A stretch of 64,000 nt of DNA. Source: Rhodoferax lacus (GTDB lineage: Bacteria > Pseudomonadota > Gammaproteobacteria > Burkholderiales > Burkholderiaceae_C). Both the position numbers and the translations under genes were made by a program. Position 1 is the stretch's first letter, and each line of letters starts with the position of its first letter. This document shows positions 1-13,772 of the stretch, in pieces. The notes below the pieces were generated by a model that did not search any database, was not told where the DNA came from, and worked only from the letters and a program-made list of their open reading frames with translations. The DNA lies in assembly GCF_003415675.1 (NCBI RefSeq), contig NZ_QFZK01000002.1, forward strand, positions 124,001-188,000, read 5' to 3'.

Positions 1-555
1 ATCACGCTGGAGCAGGTGCGGGCCGTTCCCCTCTTCAACACCTATTGCGAACAGGCCCTGTCCGCGCATGCCCATTTGCACCAGCCCGCACAGGCGCGGC
101 GCCTGATGTACGAGAGCATTCGCCTGATGCTCAGTGACCAGGTCTTTGCCGTGATTGCAGCCACCGGCGAGGCCATTGCGCAGGCCGGGGTAGAGAGCCC
201 GGGCGACGTTCGCCGCAGCGTGCCCCTGGTTGTGTTTGGCAGCGACATGCAGCAGCGTTCGGCCCAGCTCAAGAGCTTCTTGTTTGCGCACCTGTACCGC
301 CACCCCCAGGTGGTGCACACCATGTCGCAGGCCAAACAGGTGGTGCGCGAACTGTTTGACCTCTACTGCGTACGACCCGGCGAAATGCAGGCGGGGTTTG
401 CCCTCAGGTCTCAGGCAACGCAGGCCGCAACGTGGGATGCGGGTCCGCCCCTTCAACGCAGCGTTGCCGACTATATTGCCGGCATGACAGACCGTTTCGC
501 TTCGCGCGAACACCATCGCCTGACTGGACAACATCTGCTGACCGGGGCCGACTGA
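1..555 (+). CDS. dgt: dGTPase, C-terminal part (cut by window edge)
   Basis: The reading frame is already open at base 1 and ends with TGA at 553-555, leaving 184 codons of a longer protein. The helical C-terminal segment, with the LFNTYCEQAL and RRLMYESIRLML stretches, resembles deoxyguanosinetriphosphate triphosphohydrolase-like HD hydrolases, which remove triphosphate from dNTPs in the cytoplasm. The HD metal-binding residues lie outside the window, so catalytic integrity cannot be judged. The family call rests on the C-terminal part alone. The next gene follows after 33 bases on the same strand. Confidence 0.72.
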   Translation: MTLEQVRAVPLFNTYCEQALSAHAHLHQPAQARRLMYESIRLMLSDQVFAVIAATGEAIAQAGVESPGDVRRSVPLVVFGSDMQQRSAQLKSFLFAHLYRHPQVVHTMSQAKQVVRELFDLYCVRPGEMQAGFALRSQATQAATWDAGPPLQRSVADYIAGMTDRFASREHHRLTGQHLLTGAD

Positions 556-588
556 ATGCCTGTCTACTGAACCCGACAAACAAGACAT

Positions 589-1173
589 ATGAATATTGAA
601 CAGGCAGCGCGCGATGCGCTGGTCATCGAAGACACGCGCCGCTGGGTGCAGCGAGCCGTCATTGGCCTGAACCTGTGCCCCTTTGCCAAGGCGGTCGAGG
701 TCAAGCAGCAAGTGCGCTATGCCATCAGCACAGCCACGGGCGCAAAGGCCTTGCTGGCAGATCTAAAGCGCGAGTTGCTGGCACTGGTTGCGGCAGACCC
801 GCAGTTGGTGGACACCACATTGCTGATCGCTCCCAACGGATTTTTTGACTTCCTGGAGTTCAATGAGGTGTTGGCGCGTGCCGACAAACTGTTGGCCGAT
901 CTGGATCTGGAGGGTGTGCTGCAGATTGCCAGTCTGCATCCGCACTACCAGTTCGCCGGCACCGAGCCAGACGACATCACCAATTGCACCAACCGTGCAC
1001 CTTACCCAACCCTGCACCTGTTACGCGAAGACAGTGTGGACAGGGCTGTGGCGGCCTTCCCCAACCCGGAAGCCATCTTTGAGACCAATATGCAAACCTT
1101 GCAGCGATTGGGTCACGAGGGCTGGACGGCGCTGGACCTCTCCGCCCGCCTCAAACCGGAGGACATGCCATGA
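589..1173 (+). CDS. DUF1415 family protein
   Basis: This 194-residue soluble protein has the hallmark start of the DUF1415 family: WVQRAVIGLNLCPFAK near residues 19-34, then a FDFLEFNEVL segment and IASLHPHYQFAGTEPDDITN in the middle. No signal peptide or membrane segment is visible. Its function is not established. The conserved Cys and His residues suggest a metal or catalytic site, but that is inference. It overlaps the following methyltransferase start by 4 bases (ATGA), so the two are probably translated together. Confidence 0.85.
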   Translation: MNIEQAARDALVIEDTRRWVQRAVIGLNLCPFAKAVEVKQQVRYAISTATGAKALLADLKRELLALVAADPQLVDTTLLIAPNGFFDFLEFNEVLARADKLLADLDLEGVLQIASLHPHYQFAGTEPDDITNCTNRAPYPTLHLLREDSVDRAVAAFPNPEAIFETNMQTLQRLGHEGWTALDLSARLKPEDMP

Positions 1174-2063
1174 AGCGCGCCCCAAGCACAACACCCAACC
1201 CGCTGGCAGAGGAATTGCGGCCTGGCCAATCCATTGAGCTCCTGAAGGAATTGCACATCCTGACCCGTGAGGGCAAGCTGAATCAGGACTCGCGGCGCAA
1301 ACTCAAACAGGTCTATCACCTGTTCCAGTTTATTGAAAAGCTGCTGGACGAACTGCCTGTGCAGCCCGGGCGCGAGCTGACCCTGGCAGACCATGGCGCA
1401 GGAAAGTCCTACCTGGGTTTTATTCTGTACGACCTGTACTTCAATACACGATCCAGTGGCCACATCTACGGCATTGAAACCCGTGCAGAGCTCGTGCAAA
1501 AGTCCATGCTGCTGGCCAGCAAACTGGGCTTTGAGCGCATGTCCTTTCTCAATCTGACCGTGGCCGAGTCTGCCGACAGTGCGCTCTTGCCGGATCGGGT
1601 TGATGTGGTGACGGCACTGCATGCCTGCGACACCGCCACGGACGATGCCATCGCCTTCGGCCTGCAGAAAAAGGCCCGGGCCTTTGTGCTGGTGCCCTGT
1701 TGCCAGGCCGAAGTGGCACGCCATTTGAACCAGGGCAAGGCACTGTCACTGAACCGAACGCCCCTGGCCGAGCTGTGGCGCCACCCGCTGCATGCGCGGG
1801 AAATGGGCAGCCAGCTGACGAATGTGCTGCGCTGCCTTTACCTGGAAGCCTGTGGCTATCAGGTTACGGTGACCGAATTGGTCGGATGGGAGCACAGCAT
1901 GAAAAATGAGCTGATACTGGCGCGCTATACAGGGCAGCGCAAGCGCAGTTCAGCTGACAGGCTGATGGCCATTCTGAAGGAATTTGGCATTCTTTCCCTG
2001 CTTGACGTGCGGTTTACACAGCTGCAAGACAATCATCCGGTCAGTGAACAGGTCGACGCTTAA
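1170..2063 (+). CDS. class I SAM-dependent methyltransferase
   Basis: This 297-residue protein carries a Rossmann-type methyltransferase core: motif I as LADHGAGKSYLGFILYDLY around residues 71-89, an acidic strand end GIETRAELV, and a motif IV-like region ALHACDTATDDAI followed by VLVPCCQAEVA. This pattern fits the methyltransferase-32/13 type proteins (DHGAG ... ALHACDTATD ... PCCQ), often annotated as rRNA or small-molecule methyltransferases. The substrate cannot be read from the sequence. It is translationally coupled to the upstream DUF1415 gene through an ATGA overlap. Confidence 0.82.
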   Translation: MKRAPSTTPNPLAEELRPGQSIELLKELHILTREGKLNQDSRRKLKQVYHLFQFIEKLLDELPVQPGRELTLADHGAGKSYLGFILYDLYFNTRSSGHIYGIETRAELVQKSMLLASKLGFERMSFLNLTVAESADSALLPDRVDVVTALHACDTATDDAIAFGLQKKARAFVLVPCCQAEVARHLNQGKALSLNRTPLAELWRHPLHAREMGSQLTNVLRCLYLEACGYQVTVTELVGWEHSMKNELILARYTGQRKRSSADRLMAILKEFGILSLLDVRFTQLQDNHPVSEQVDA

Positions 2064-2116
2064 GCGGTTTGCAGCGTTACGGTTACAGTGCCCAATATTT
2101 ATTTGTGGAGTTGAGA

Positions 2117-2584
2117 ATGAAAAAAGCAATTCGTCTGGTTCTGGTGGTTTCGATTGCCGTTCTCCTGGGCGCCTGCGCCAGCAGCAGCCCCGATGTCATC
2201 CAGCGTGGCGATGCCCAGCGCATGGCAAAAATTGAAGATGCAGTGGTTCTCTCCGTTCGCACAGTCACGGTGGATGGTAGCCAATCCGGTGTGGGTGCCA
2301 CCGTTGGCGGCGTTGTCGGCGCCATTGGCGGCTATGGCGGCAGTGGTGTGCAACGCGAGGCTCAGGTACTGGGTGTACTGGCTGGTGTGGCTGGGGCGGC
2401 TGCAGGTAACGCCATCGAGCGATTCTCAACCCGGGAAGAGGCTGTCGAAATTCTGGTCCAACTCAAGGGTGGTGAGCGCCGTGCCATCGTGCAGGCCAAA
2501 GCTGCAGAAAAACTCGAAGCGGGCGACCCTGTGATCATCGTCACCACAGGCAGCAAAGTCCGGGTTACCAAAGCGCCTAAATAG
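2117..2584 (+). CDS. glycine-zipper outer-membrane lipoprotein (SlyB/Pcp-like)
   Basis: I place the start at 2117, not at an in-frame ATG at 2069, because GGAG lies 8-12 bases upstream and it begins a proper lipoprotein signal: MKKAIRLVL, a hydrophobic core, then lipobox LLGAC with the lipidated cysteine near residue 20. The mature part has a glycine-zipper stretch (GVGATVGGVVGAIGGYGG, then VLAGVAGAAAGNAIE) typical of 17-kDa/SlyB-like lipoproteins that sit in the outer membrane. The product is 155 residues. Its role is probably in envelope stability, by family analogy only. Confidence 0.85.
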   Translation: MKKAIRLVLVVSIAVLLGACASSSPDVIQRGDAQRMAKIEDAVVLSVRTVTVDGSQSGVGATVGGVVGAIGGYGGSGVQREAQVLGVLAGVAGAAAGNAIERFSTREEAVEILVQLKGGERRAIVQAKAAEKLEAGDPVIIVTTGSKVRVTKAPK

Positions 2585-2598
2585 GAATTCTTGACGCT

Positions 2599-3300
2599 AT
2601 GGCCCGCCTGCCACGTTTGAGTTTCGCGGGCCTGCCCCATCACGTCATTCAGCGCGGTCACAACGGCCAGCCCATATTCCTGCAGACTGCTGATTACCAA
2701 CTGATGCTGGATTTGCTGCTCGAATATGCGCGCAAATTCCAGGTCGCGGTACACGCCTATGTGCTGCTGCCCAACCACATTCACCTGCTGCTGAGCCCCG
2801 AGGCCGTCAATGGCCTGCCGTTGATGCTCCAGTCGGTAGGGAGACGCTATGTGCGTTACTTCAACGACCAGCAGGGGCGCAGCGGCACACTCTGGGATGG
2901 GCGTTACCGCTGCACTGTGATGCAACCCGAGCGGTTCGTCTTGCCCTGTATGTCCTACATGGATCTCAATCCTGTGCGTGCTGGTCTGTCGGACAGTGCT
3001 GCGGACTATGCCTGGTCGAGCCACGGGCACTATATCGGCCGTCGGGTAGACCGCTTGGTCACGCCCCATGCACAATTTTGGGGACTGGGAAACACCCCAT
3101 TTGCGCGCGAAGACGCCTACGCACAACTGGTCCAGGCCGGTACCGATGCAAGCCAGCAGTCTGTCCTGACCGATGCCACCCTGAAAGGCTGGGCATTGGG
3201 CGACGCCGCCTTCGTGCAGGCCCTGCAAAAAGACAGCCCACGCCGCCTTGTCAAAGGGCGTGCCGGCCGGCCAGTCAGAGCCTTGCTCAAACCCCAGTGA
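2599..3300 (+). CDS. REP-associated tyrosine transposase (RAYT, Y1_Tnp family)
   Basis: This 233-residue protein of the HUH Y1 nuclease family keeps the catalytic pieces: the HUH pair as H60-I61-H62 in PNHIHLLL, and the candidate nucleophile Tyr120 in SYMDLNPVRAGL. The conserved WDGRYR block sits just before it. RAYTs are usually single-copy relatives of IS200/IS605 transposases linked to REP palindromes, not freely mobile insertion sequences. It starts 14 bases after the lipoprotein stop. The 169 bases downstream contain AT-rich repeats and GGGATCTGACCC-like motifs that may be its cognate element. Confidence 0.87.
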   Translation: MARLPRLSFAGLPHHVIQRGHNGQPIFLQTADYQLMLDLLLEYARKFQVAVHAYVLLPNHIHLLLSPEAVNGLPLMLQSVGRRYVRYFNDQQGRSGTLWDGRYRCTVMQPERFVLPCMSYMDLNPVRAGLSDSAADYAWSSHGHYIGRRVDRLVTPHAQFWGLGNTPFAREDAYAQLVQAGTDASQQSVLTDATLKGWALGDAAFVQALQKDSPRRLVKGRAGRPVRALLKPQ

Positions 3301-3469
3301 ACGCATGGCGGTGGGTGATGGGGCCGATCGTTGGTAATTAATGTGTCCCTAATTAAAAACTGCGGCCTGTTGTGTTTTTTAAAATGGGATCTGACCCTGT
3401 TTAATTTTCTTGGCATCTTTGTTGCATTGCAGTAAGCTCCACGTCCACTGTCATTTTCAGGAGCGCGCC
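3301..3469. repeat. AT-rich region with RAYT-type repeat motifs, upstream of gltB
   Basis: This 169-base gap lies between the RAYT gene and gltB. It holds two TAATTAA copies (3335-3341, 3350-3356) around GTGTCCC. An inverted AATTAAA/TTTAATT pair lies at 3351-3357 and 3400-3406, enclosing GGGATCTGACCC (3387-3398). Motifs of this kind often lie beside RAYT genes, so the region may be a REP-like target; that link is inference. Any gltB promoter would also have to lie here, but I see no convincing -35/-10 pair. Confidence 0.4.
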
Positions 3470-8242
<4,773 letters not shown>

Positions 8243-8251
8243 GGATTCAAC

Positions 8252-9718
<1,467 letters not shown>

Positions 9719-9760
9719 CCTCGGGCCCGGCGCTGGGCTAAGCGTTTTCCCTTATGATGC

Positions 9761-9792
9761 AAAAGCCAGCTTCGTACTGGCTTTTGTTTTTT
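9761..9792 (+). terminator. intrinsic terminator after gltBD
   Basis: A 9-bp perfect stem (AAAAGCCAG at 9761-9769, CTGGCTTTT at 9777-9785) with a 7-base loop is followed by GTTTTTTT. This is a textbook rho-independent terminator. The T run ends directly at the ATG of mlaF, so little space is left for the next gene's leader. Confidence 0.9.
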
Positions 9793-9793
9793 T

Positions 9794-10633
9794 ATGGCAC
9801 CACCTTCCTCCACTTCTCTCGTCGAATTTCAGAACGTCCGCTTCGGTTACGGCGAGCGCCTGATTCTGGATGACGTGTCCTTCACCATCCCGCGTGGCAA
9901 GGTCACGGCGCTCATGGGCGCCTCGGGCGGTGGCAAGACCACCGTCATGCGCCTGATTGGTGGCCAATACAAGGCGCAGCAGGGGAAAGTGCTGCTGCAT
10001 GGACTCAAAGACTCGGGCGAGGTGCTGGATGTGGGCCAGATGGACCGCAACGCGCTGTACCTGGCGCGCCGGCGCATGGGCATGCTGTTCCAGTTTGGCG
10101 CGCTGTTTACCGACATCAATGTGTTTGACAACGTGGCCTTCCCCTTGCGCGAGCACACCAACCTCAACGAAGACCTGATCCGCGACGTGGTGCTGATGAA
10201 GCTCAACGCAGTGGGCCTGCGCGGCGCACGCGACCTGATGCCGGCCGAAGTATCGGGCGGCATGGCCCGGCGCGTCGCCCTGGCCCGTGCCATTGCCCTG
10301 GACCCCGAGCTGGTCATGTATGACGAGCCCTTTGCCGGCCTGGACCCGATTTCCCTGGGCACCGCCGCACGGCTGATACGCCAGCTCAACGACGCCATGG
10401 GCCTGACCAGCATTGTGGTGTCGCACGATCTGGAAGAGACCTTCCACATCGCGGACCAGATCATCATCCTGGCCAACGGCAAGATTGCCGCCCAGGGCAC
10501 ACCGGATGAAGTGCGCAACAGCGACAACCCGCTGGTGCACCAGTTTGTCAACGCCCTGCCCGAAGGACCCGTGCAATTCCACTACCCCGCAGCCAGCGTG
10601 GATGCAGATTTCTCCAATGGAGCGCAGTCATGA
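9794..10633 (+). CDS. mlaF: phospholipid ABC transporter ATPase MlaF
   Basis: The cytoplasmic ATPase of the Mla complex drives phospholipid transport between the membranes. It has Walker A at residues 42-50 (GASGGGKTT), the signature VSGGMARRVALARA, Walker B LVMYDEPFAGLDP and the switch His in VVSHDLEE, and is 279 residues long. The ATG abuts the T run of the preceding terminator and no Shine-Dalgarno is visible, so translation may be leaderless or begin at another codon. The four-base overlap with mlaE (ATGA) shows tight coupling with the permease. Confidence 0.95.
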   Translation: MAPPSSTSLVEFQNVRFGYGERLILDDVSFTIPRGKVTALMGASGGGKTTVMRLIGGQYKAQQGKVLLHGLKDSGEVLDVGQMDRNALYLARRRMGMLFQFGALFTDINVFDNVAFPLREHTNLNEDLIRDVVLMKLNAVGLRGARDLMPAEVSGGMARRVALARAIALDPELVMYDEPFAGLDPISLGTAARLIRQLNDAMGLTSIVVSHDLEETFHIADQIIILANGKIAAQGTPDEVRNSDNPLVHQFVNALPEGPVQFHYPAASVDADFSNGAQS

Positions 10634-11412
10634 GCTGGTATCGCCCCTCCGAGCTGGGTTTTTCCGTGCGCCGGCAATTGGCCGACATGGGTTTTGCCGC
10701 ACGCCTGTTCCTGCGTCTGCTGGCCTCCATTGGCGCCACCCTCAAGCGCCCGGCGCTGCTGCGCGACCAGATCCATTTCATGGGCAATTACTCGCTGGCC
10801 ATCATTGCGGTGTCCGGTGTTTTCGTGGGCTTTGTGCTGGGCCTGCAGGGCTACTACACACTGCAGCGCTATGGCTCTTCCGATGCGCTGGGCCTGCTGG
10901 TGGCACTCAGTCTGGTGCGTGAACTCGGGCCGGTGATCACCGCCTTGCTGTTTGCCGGACGGGCCGGCACCTCGCTGACGGCAGAGATTGGATTGATGAA
11001 AGCAGGGGAACAACTCAGCGCCATGGAAATGATGGCGGTGGACCCGGTGCAGCGCATTCTGGCGCCGCGTTTCTGGGGCGCGGTGATTGCCATGCCGCTC
11101 CTGGCTGCCGTGTTCAGCGCTGTGGGTATTCTGGGTGGCTGGGCCGTGGGCGTGGCCATGATCGGCATTGATTCGGGATCGTTCTGGAGCCAGATGCAGG
11201 GCGGGGTGGATGTGTGGGCGGACGTGGGCAATGGCGTCATCAAGAGCGTTGTCTTTGGTTTTGCCGTCAGCTTTATCGCCCTGCTGCAAGGTTACGAGGC
11301 GCAGCCCACGCCCGAGGGTGTGGCGCATGCCACCACCCGCACGGTGGTGATGGCGTCGCTCACGGTGCTGGGTCTGGACTTTGTCCTGACCGCAATGATG
11401 TTCAGTATTTAG
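10630..11412 (+). CDS. mlaE: phospholipid ABC transporter permease MlaE
   Basis: This 260-residue inner-membrane permease of the MlaE/TTG2B family has several hydrophobic segments. The conserved stretches ALSLVRELGPVITALLFAGR and GTSLTAEIGLMKAGEQLSAM form the family's central signature (the E-x-G coupling region that contacts MlaF). It lies between mlaF (4-base overlap) and mlaD (13-base gap), the standard order. Confidence 0.96.
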   Translation: MSWYRPSELGFSVRRQLADMGFAARLFLRLLASIGATLKRPALLRDQIHFMGNYSLAIIAVSGVFVGFVLGLQGYYTLQRYGSSDALGLLVALSLVRELGPVITALLFAGRAGTSLTAEIGLMKAGEQLSAMEMMAVDPVQRILAPRFWGAVIAMPLLAAVFSAVGILGGWAVGVAMIGIDSGSFWSQMQGGVDVWADVGNGVIKSVVFGFAVSFIALLQGYEAQPTPEGVAHATTRTVVMASLTVLGLDFVLTAMMFSI

Positions 11413-11425
11413 GAGGAGAAAAAAT

Positions 11426-11908
11426 ATGCAACGCTCCAACACGGATGTATGGGTAGGCTTGTTTGTGCTGCTGGGTGGCGCTGCGCTGCTGTTTCTGGCA
11501 CTGCAGTCGGCCAATCTGCTGACACTCAACTTTGACAAGGGATACCAGGTGTCGGCCAAGTTCGACAATATTGGTGGCCTCAAGCCCAAGGCCGCGGTGA
11601 AAAGCAGCGGAGTGGTGGTGGGTCGGGTCGAATCCATTACCTTCGACGACAAGACTTTCCAGGCCAAGGTCACGCTGTCCATGGAAAAGCGCTATGCCTT
11701 CCCCAAGGACAGCTCACTCAAGATTCTCACCAGTGGCCTGCTGGGTGAACAGTACATTGGTATTGAGGCCGGTGCAGACACAGCCAACTTGGCAGCAGGC
11801 GACGCCATCAGCACGACGCAGTCGGCCGTGGTGCTGGAAAACCTGATAAGCCAGTTCCTCTACAGCAAGGCCGCCGACGGCCCCAGCGCAGACAAGGCCA
11901 AGCCATGA
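11426..11908 (+). CDS. mlaD: MCE-domain lipid-binding protein MlaD
   Basis: This 160-residue protein has one N-terminal membrane anchor (VGLFVLLGGAALLFLALQSA) and one MCE domain with the conserved FDNIGGLKPKAAVKSSGVVVG segment. MlaD hexamers form the periplasmic lipid channel of the MlaFEDB complex. A strong AGGAGG Shine-Dalgarno precedes the ATG. The C-terminus overlaps the mlaA start by 4 bases. Confidence 0.95.
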   Translation: MQRSNTDVWVGLFVLLGGAALLFLALQSANLLTLNFDKGYQVSAKFDNIGGLKPKAAVKSSGVVVGRVESITFDDKTFQAKVTLSMEKRYAFPKDSSLKILTSGLLGEQYIGIEAGADTANLAAGDAISTTQSAVVLENLISQFLYSKAADGPSADKAKP

Positions 11909-12630
11909 GCTTGTCGAACAGCCGCCCGAACCTTTGGCGTGCATGTCTGCTGCTGCTGGCAGTTTTGGCAGTGCAAGGCTGTGCCACGGTGCCCCAGCCC
12001 AATGCCCGGGATCCGCTGGAGTCATTCAACCGCACGGTGTTTGGTTTTAACGAGGCGGTGGACAAAGCCGTCATCAAGCCCATTGCGACCGGCTACCTGG
12101 CTGTCACACCCAACTGGTTGCGCAAGGGTGTGGGTAATTTCTTCAACAACCTGGAAGACATGTGGTCGGTAGTCAACAACGGCCTGCAGGGTCGCGGCAA
12201 CGACTTCAGCGACAGCGTGGGCCGCGTCATGGTCAACACGACCATTGGCCTGTTGGGCGTTGTGGATGTGGCCAGTGATCTCAATATCGAGCGCCACACG
12301 GCCGACTTCGGTTTGACCCTGGGCCGCTGGGGTGTACCGCCTGGGCCCTATGTGGTGTTGCCGATTTTGGGGCCACGCACCTTGCGTGAAGTGGCGGCGC
12401 TACCGGTTGACAGCGCAGGCATGCCGGTCTATCAGATCGGTGATCAGGACACGCGCACGTGGTTGCCCCTGGTGAATGTTGTGGATATTCGTGCCAGGTA
12501 TCTGAATGCCGGGAATGTGCTGGAGGGTGCGGCCCTGGACAGCTATACCTTCCGGCGTGACGCCTATTTCCAGCGGCAACGCAATCTGCAGTACGACGGC
12601 AACCCGCCGGATGAAGACGCGGAGCCTTGA
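11905..12630 (+). CDS. mlaA: outer-membrane lipoprotein MlaA (VacJ)
   Basis: This 241-residue lipoprotein has a hydrophobic signal ending in the lipobox VQGC (Cys about residue 26). The MlaA core follows: DPLESFNRTVFGFNEAVDKAV, a donut-forming helical domain, and GRWGVPPGPYVVLPILGPRTLR. MlaA extracts mislocalised phospholipids from the outer leaflet and passes them to MlaC. In E. coli mlaA stands apart from the mlaFEDCB operon; here it sits between mlaD and mlaC. Confidence 0.95.
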   Translation: MSLSNSRPNLWRACLLLLAVLAVQGCATVPQPNARDPLESFNRTVFGFNEAVDKAVIKPIATGYLAVTPNWLRKGVGNFFNNLEDMWSVVNNGLQGRGNDFSDSVGRVMVNTTIGLLGVVDVASDLNIERHTADFGLTLGRWGVPPGPYVVLPILGPRTLREVAALPVDSAGMPVYQIGDQDTRTWLPLVNVVDIRARYLNAGNVLEGAALDSYTFRRDAYFQRQRNLQYDGNPPDEDAEP

Positions 12631-12711
12631 TACAAGCTTTACAGGCAGGCAACGCAGGCAAATGGGGTGCGGTACATAATGACAACCATGTTCTTCAGCA
12701 AAAAAGTGGCT

Positions 12712-13353
12712 ATGAAAAGAGACTTTCTCCGTAAACTGGTTCTTGGTTTTTCTCTGGTCGCAGGTTTGGGCTTGTCCATGCATGCGCGTTCAGAAGACGA
12801 GGCGCCTGATGCGCTGATCAAGCGCCTGTCGGTGGACGTGCTGGACACCATCAAGGCCGACAAGTCCATACGCGCTGGTGACATGGGCAAGGTCGTAGCC
12901 CTGGTGGACGCGCGCATTCTGCCCAACCTGAACTTCCAGCGCATGACGGCCTCAGCTGTGGGCCCCGCCTGGCGCCAGGCCACACCGGACCAGCAAAAGA
13001 AGTTGCAGGACGAGTTCAAAATTCTCCTGGTCAGAACCTATGCCGGCGCCTTGGCCCAAGTGACAGACCAGACGGTTTCCATGAAGCCGATGCGCGCTGG
13101 CGCCGATGACAAAGAAGTCATTGTGCGCACCGAGGTCAAGGGCAGCGGAGACCCCATCCAGCTGGATTACCGCCTGGAAAAGACACCAGGGCAGGGCGCT
13201 GGCTGGAAGATATACAACATCAACGTGCTGGGTGTCTGGCTGGTGGAGAACTACAAAAGCCAGTTCGCTGCAGAAATCAATGCCAAAGGCCTTGACGGCC
13301 TGATCACCACGCTGGTAGAACGCAACAAAGCGAACGCCAAAAAGTCCTCCTGA
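12712..13353 (+). CDS. mlaC: periplasmic phospholipid shuttle MlaC
   Basis: MlaC (Ttg2D family) carries phospholipid across the periplasm between MlaA and MlaFEDB. I chose the ATG at 12712 because it opens a clean Sec signal (MKRDFLRKL, hydrophobic core, cleavage near MHARSE). In-frame starts at 12667 (GTG), 12679 and 12688 would add residues before the signal, so the start is uncertain. The mature domain shows the family stretch NFQRMTASAVGPAWRQAT and the hydrophobic-pocket region near GWKIYNINVLGVWLVENYK. The product is 213 residues from this start. Confidence 0.92.
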   Translation: MKRDFLRKLVLGFSLVAGLGLSMHARSEDEAPDALIKRLSVDVLDTIKADKSIRAGDMGKVVALVDARILPNLNFQRMTASAVGPAWRQATPDQQKKLQDEFKILLVRTYAGALAQVTDQTVSMKPMRAGADDKEVIVRTEVKGSGDPIQLDYRLEKTPGQGAGWKIYNINVLGVWLVENYKSQFAAEINAKGLDGLITTLVERNKANAKKSS

Positions 13354-13367
13354 ACCCCGAGACCGCC

Positions 13368-13637
13368 ATGTTGATCCTTCCCGCCATCCTCACCCAGCTA
13401 CAGGCCAGCGATTGCCTGGAGAAGCTCACGCAGGATATGCAGCGCGAGGCCGAGAAGCAGGTCGTGGTGGATGCAGCGCCGCTCAACAGCTTCGACTCTT
13501 CAGCCTTGGCGGTGTTGCTGGCCGTACGCCGCGAATGCGCCCGTGCCGGCAAGCTGTTTGCGGTCAAAGGGTTGCCGGATCGTCTGCGTGATCTGGCCGC
13601 ACTCTACGGCATTGAAGGTCTGCTCACTGCGGCCTGA
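13368..13637 (+). CDS. mlaB: STAS-domain protein MlaB
   Basis: This 89-residue STAS-domain protein shows the conserved DAAPLNSFDSSALAVLL segment, with the Ser/Thr region typical of anti-sigma-antagonist-like domains. In the Mla complex MlaB binds and stabilises MlaF. It starts 14 bases after the mlaC stop, closing the mlaFEDACB set. Identification relies strongly on position, since STAS proteins are short and variable. Confidence 0.88.
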   Translation: MLILPAILTQLQASDCLEKLTQDMQREAEKQVVVDAAPLNSFDSSALAVLLAVRRECARAGKLFAVKGLPDRLRDLAALYGIEGLLTAA

Positions 13638-13640
13638 GGC

Positions 13641-13750
13641 TGGCGCCCACGCTTGCTACTGCGTGTGCGCGCTGCCCCCCAAGGGGCCAAGCCCAGTTTG
13701 GGGCGGCCCGGCACTGGGCTTATTCCCTTTACGGGGCTGCCCTGCGGGGC
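13641..13750 (+). repeat. dispersed G/C-rich intergenic repeat, copy A
   Basis: The region between mlaB and the ABC ATPase gene has the layout GCGCCCACGCTT, a CTGCGTGTGCGCGCTG stretch, a C-run/G-run hairpin (CCCCCCAAGGGG) and then TTGGGGCGGCCC. The same ordered blocks recur at 21641 and, inverted, at 29177. No coding potential is evident. The promoter-like TTAAAAT follows directly at its right end. Confidence 0.7.
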
Positions 13751-13754
13751 CCGG

Positions 13755-13762
13755 TTAAAATA
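13755..13762 (+). promoter_or_regulatory. possible -10 element for the ABC exporter pair
   Basis: TTAAAATA lies about 10 bases before the ATG at 13773, just after repeat copy A. The A/T block stands out in G/C-rich surroundings and fits a -10 box with a very short leader. No good -35 hexamer is visible, so this is tentative. Confidence 0.35.
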
Positions 13763-13772
13763 GCGGTCTCCC

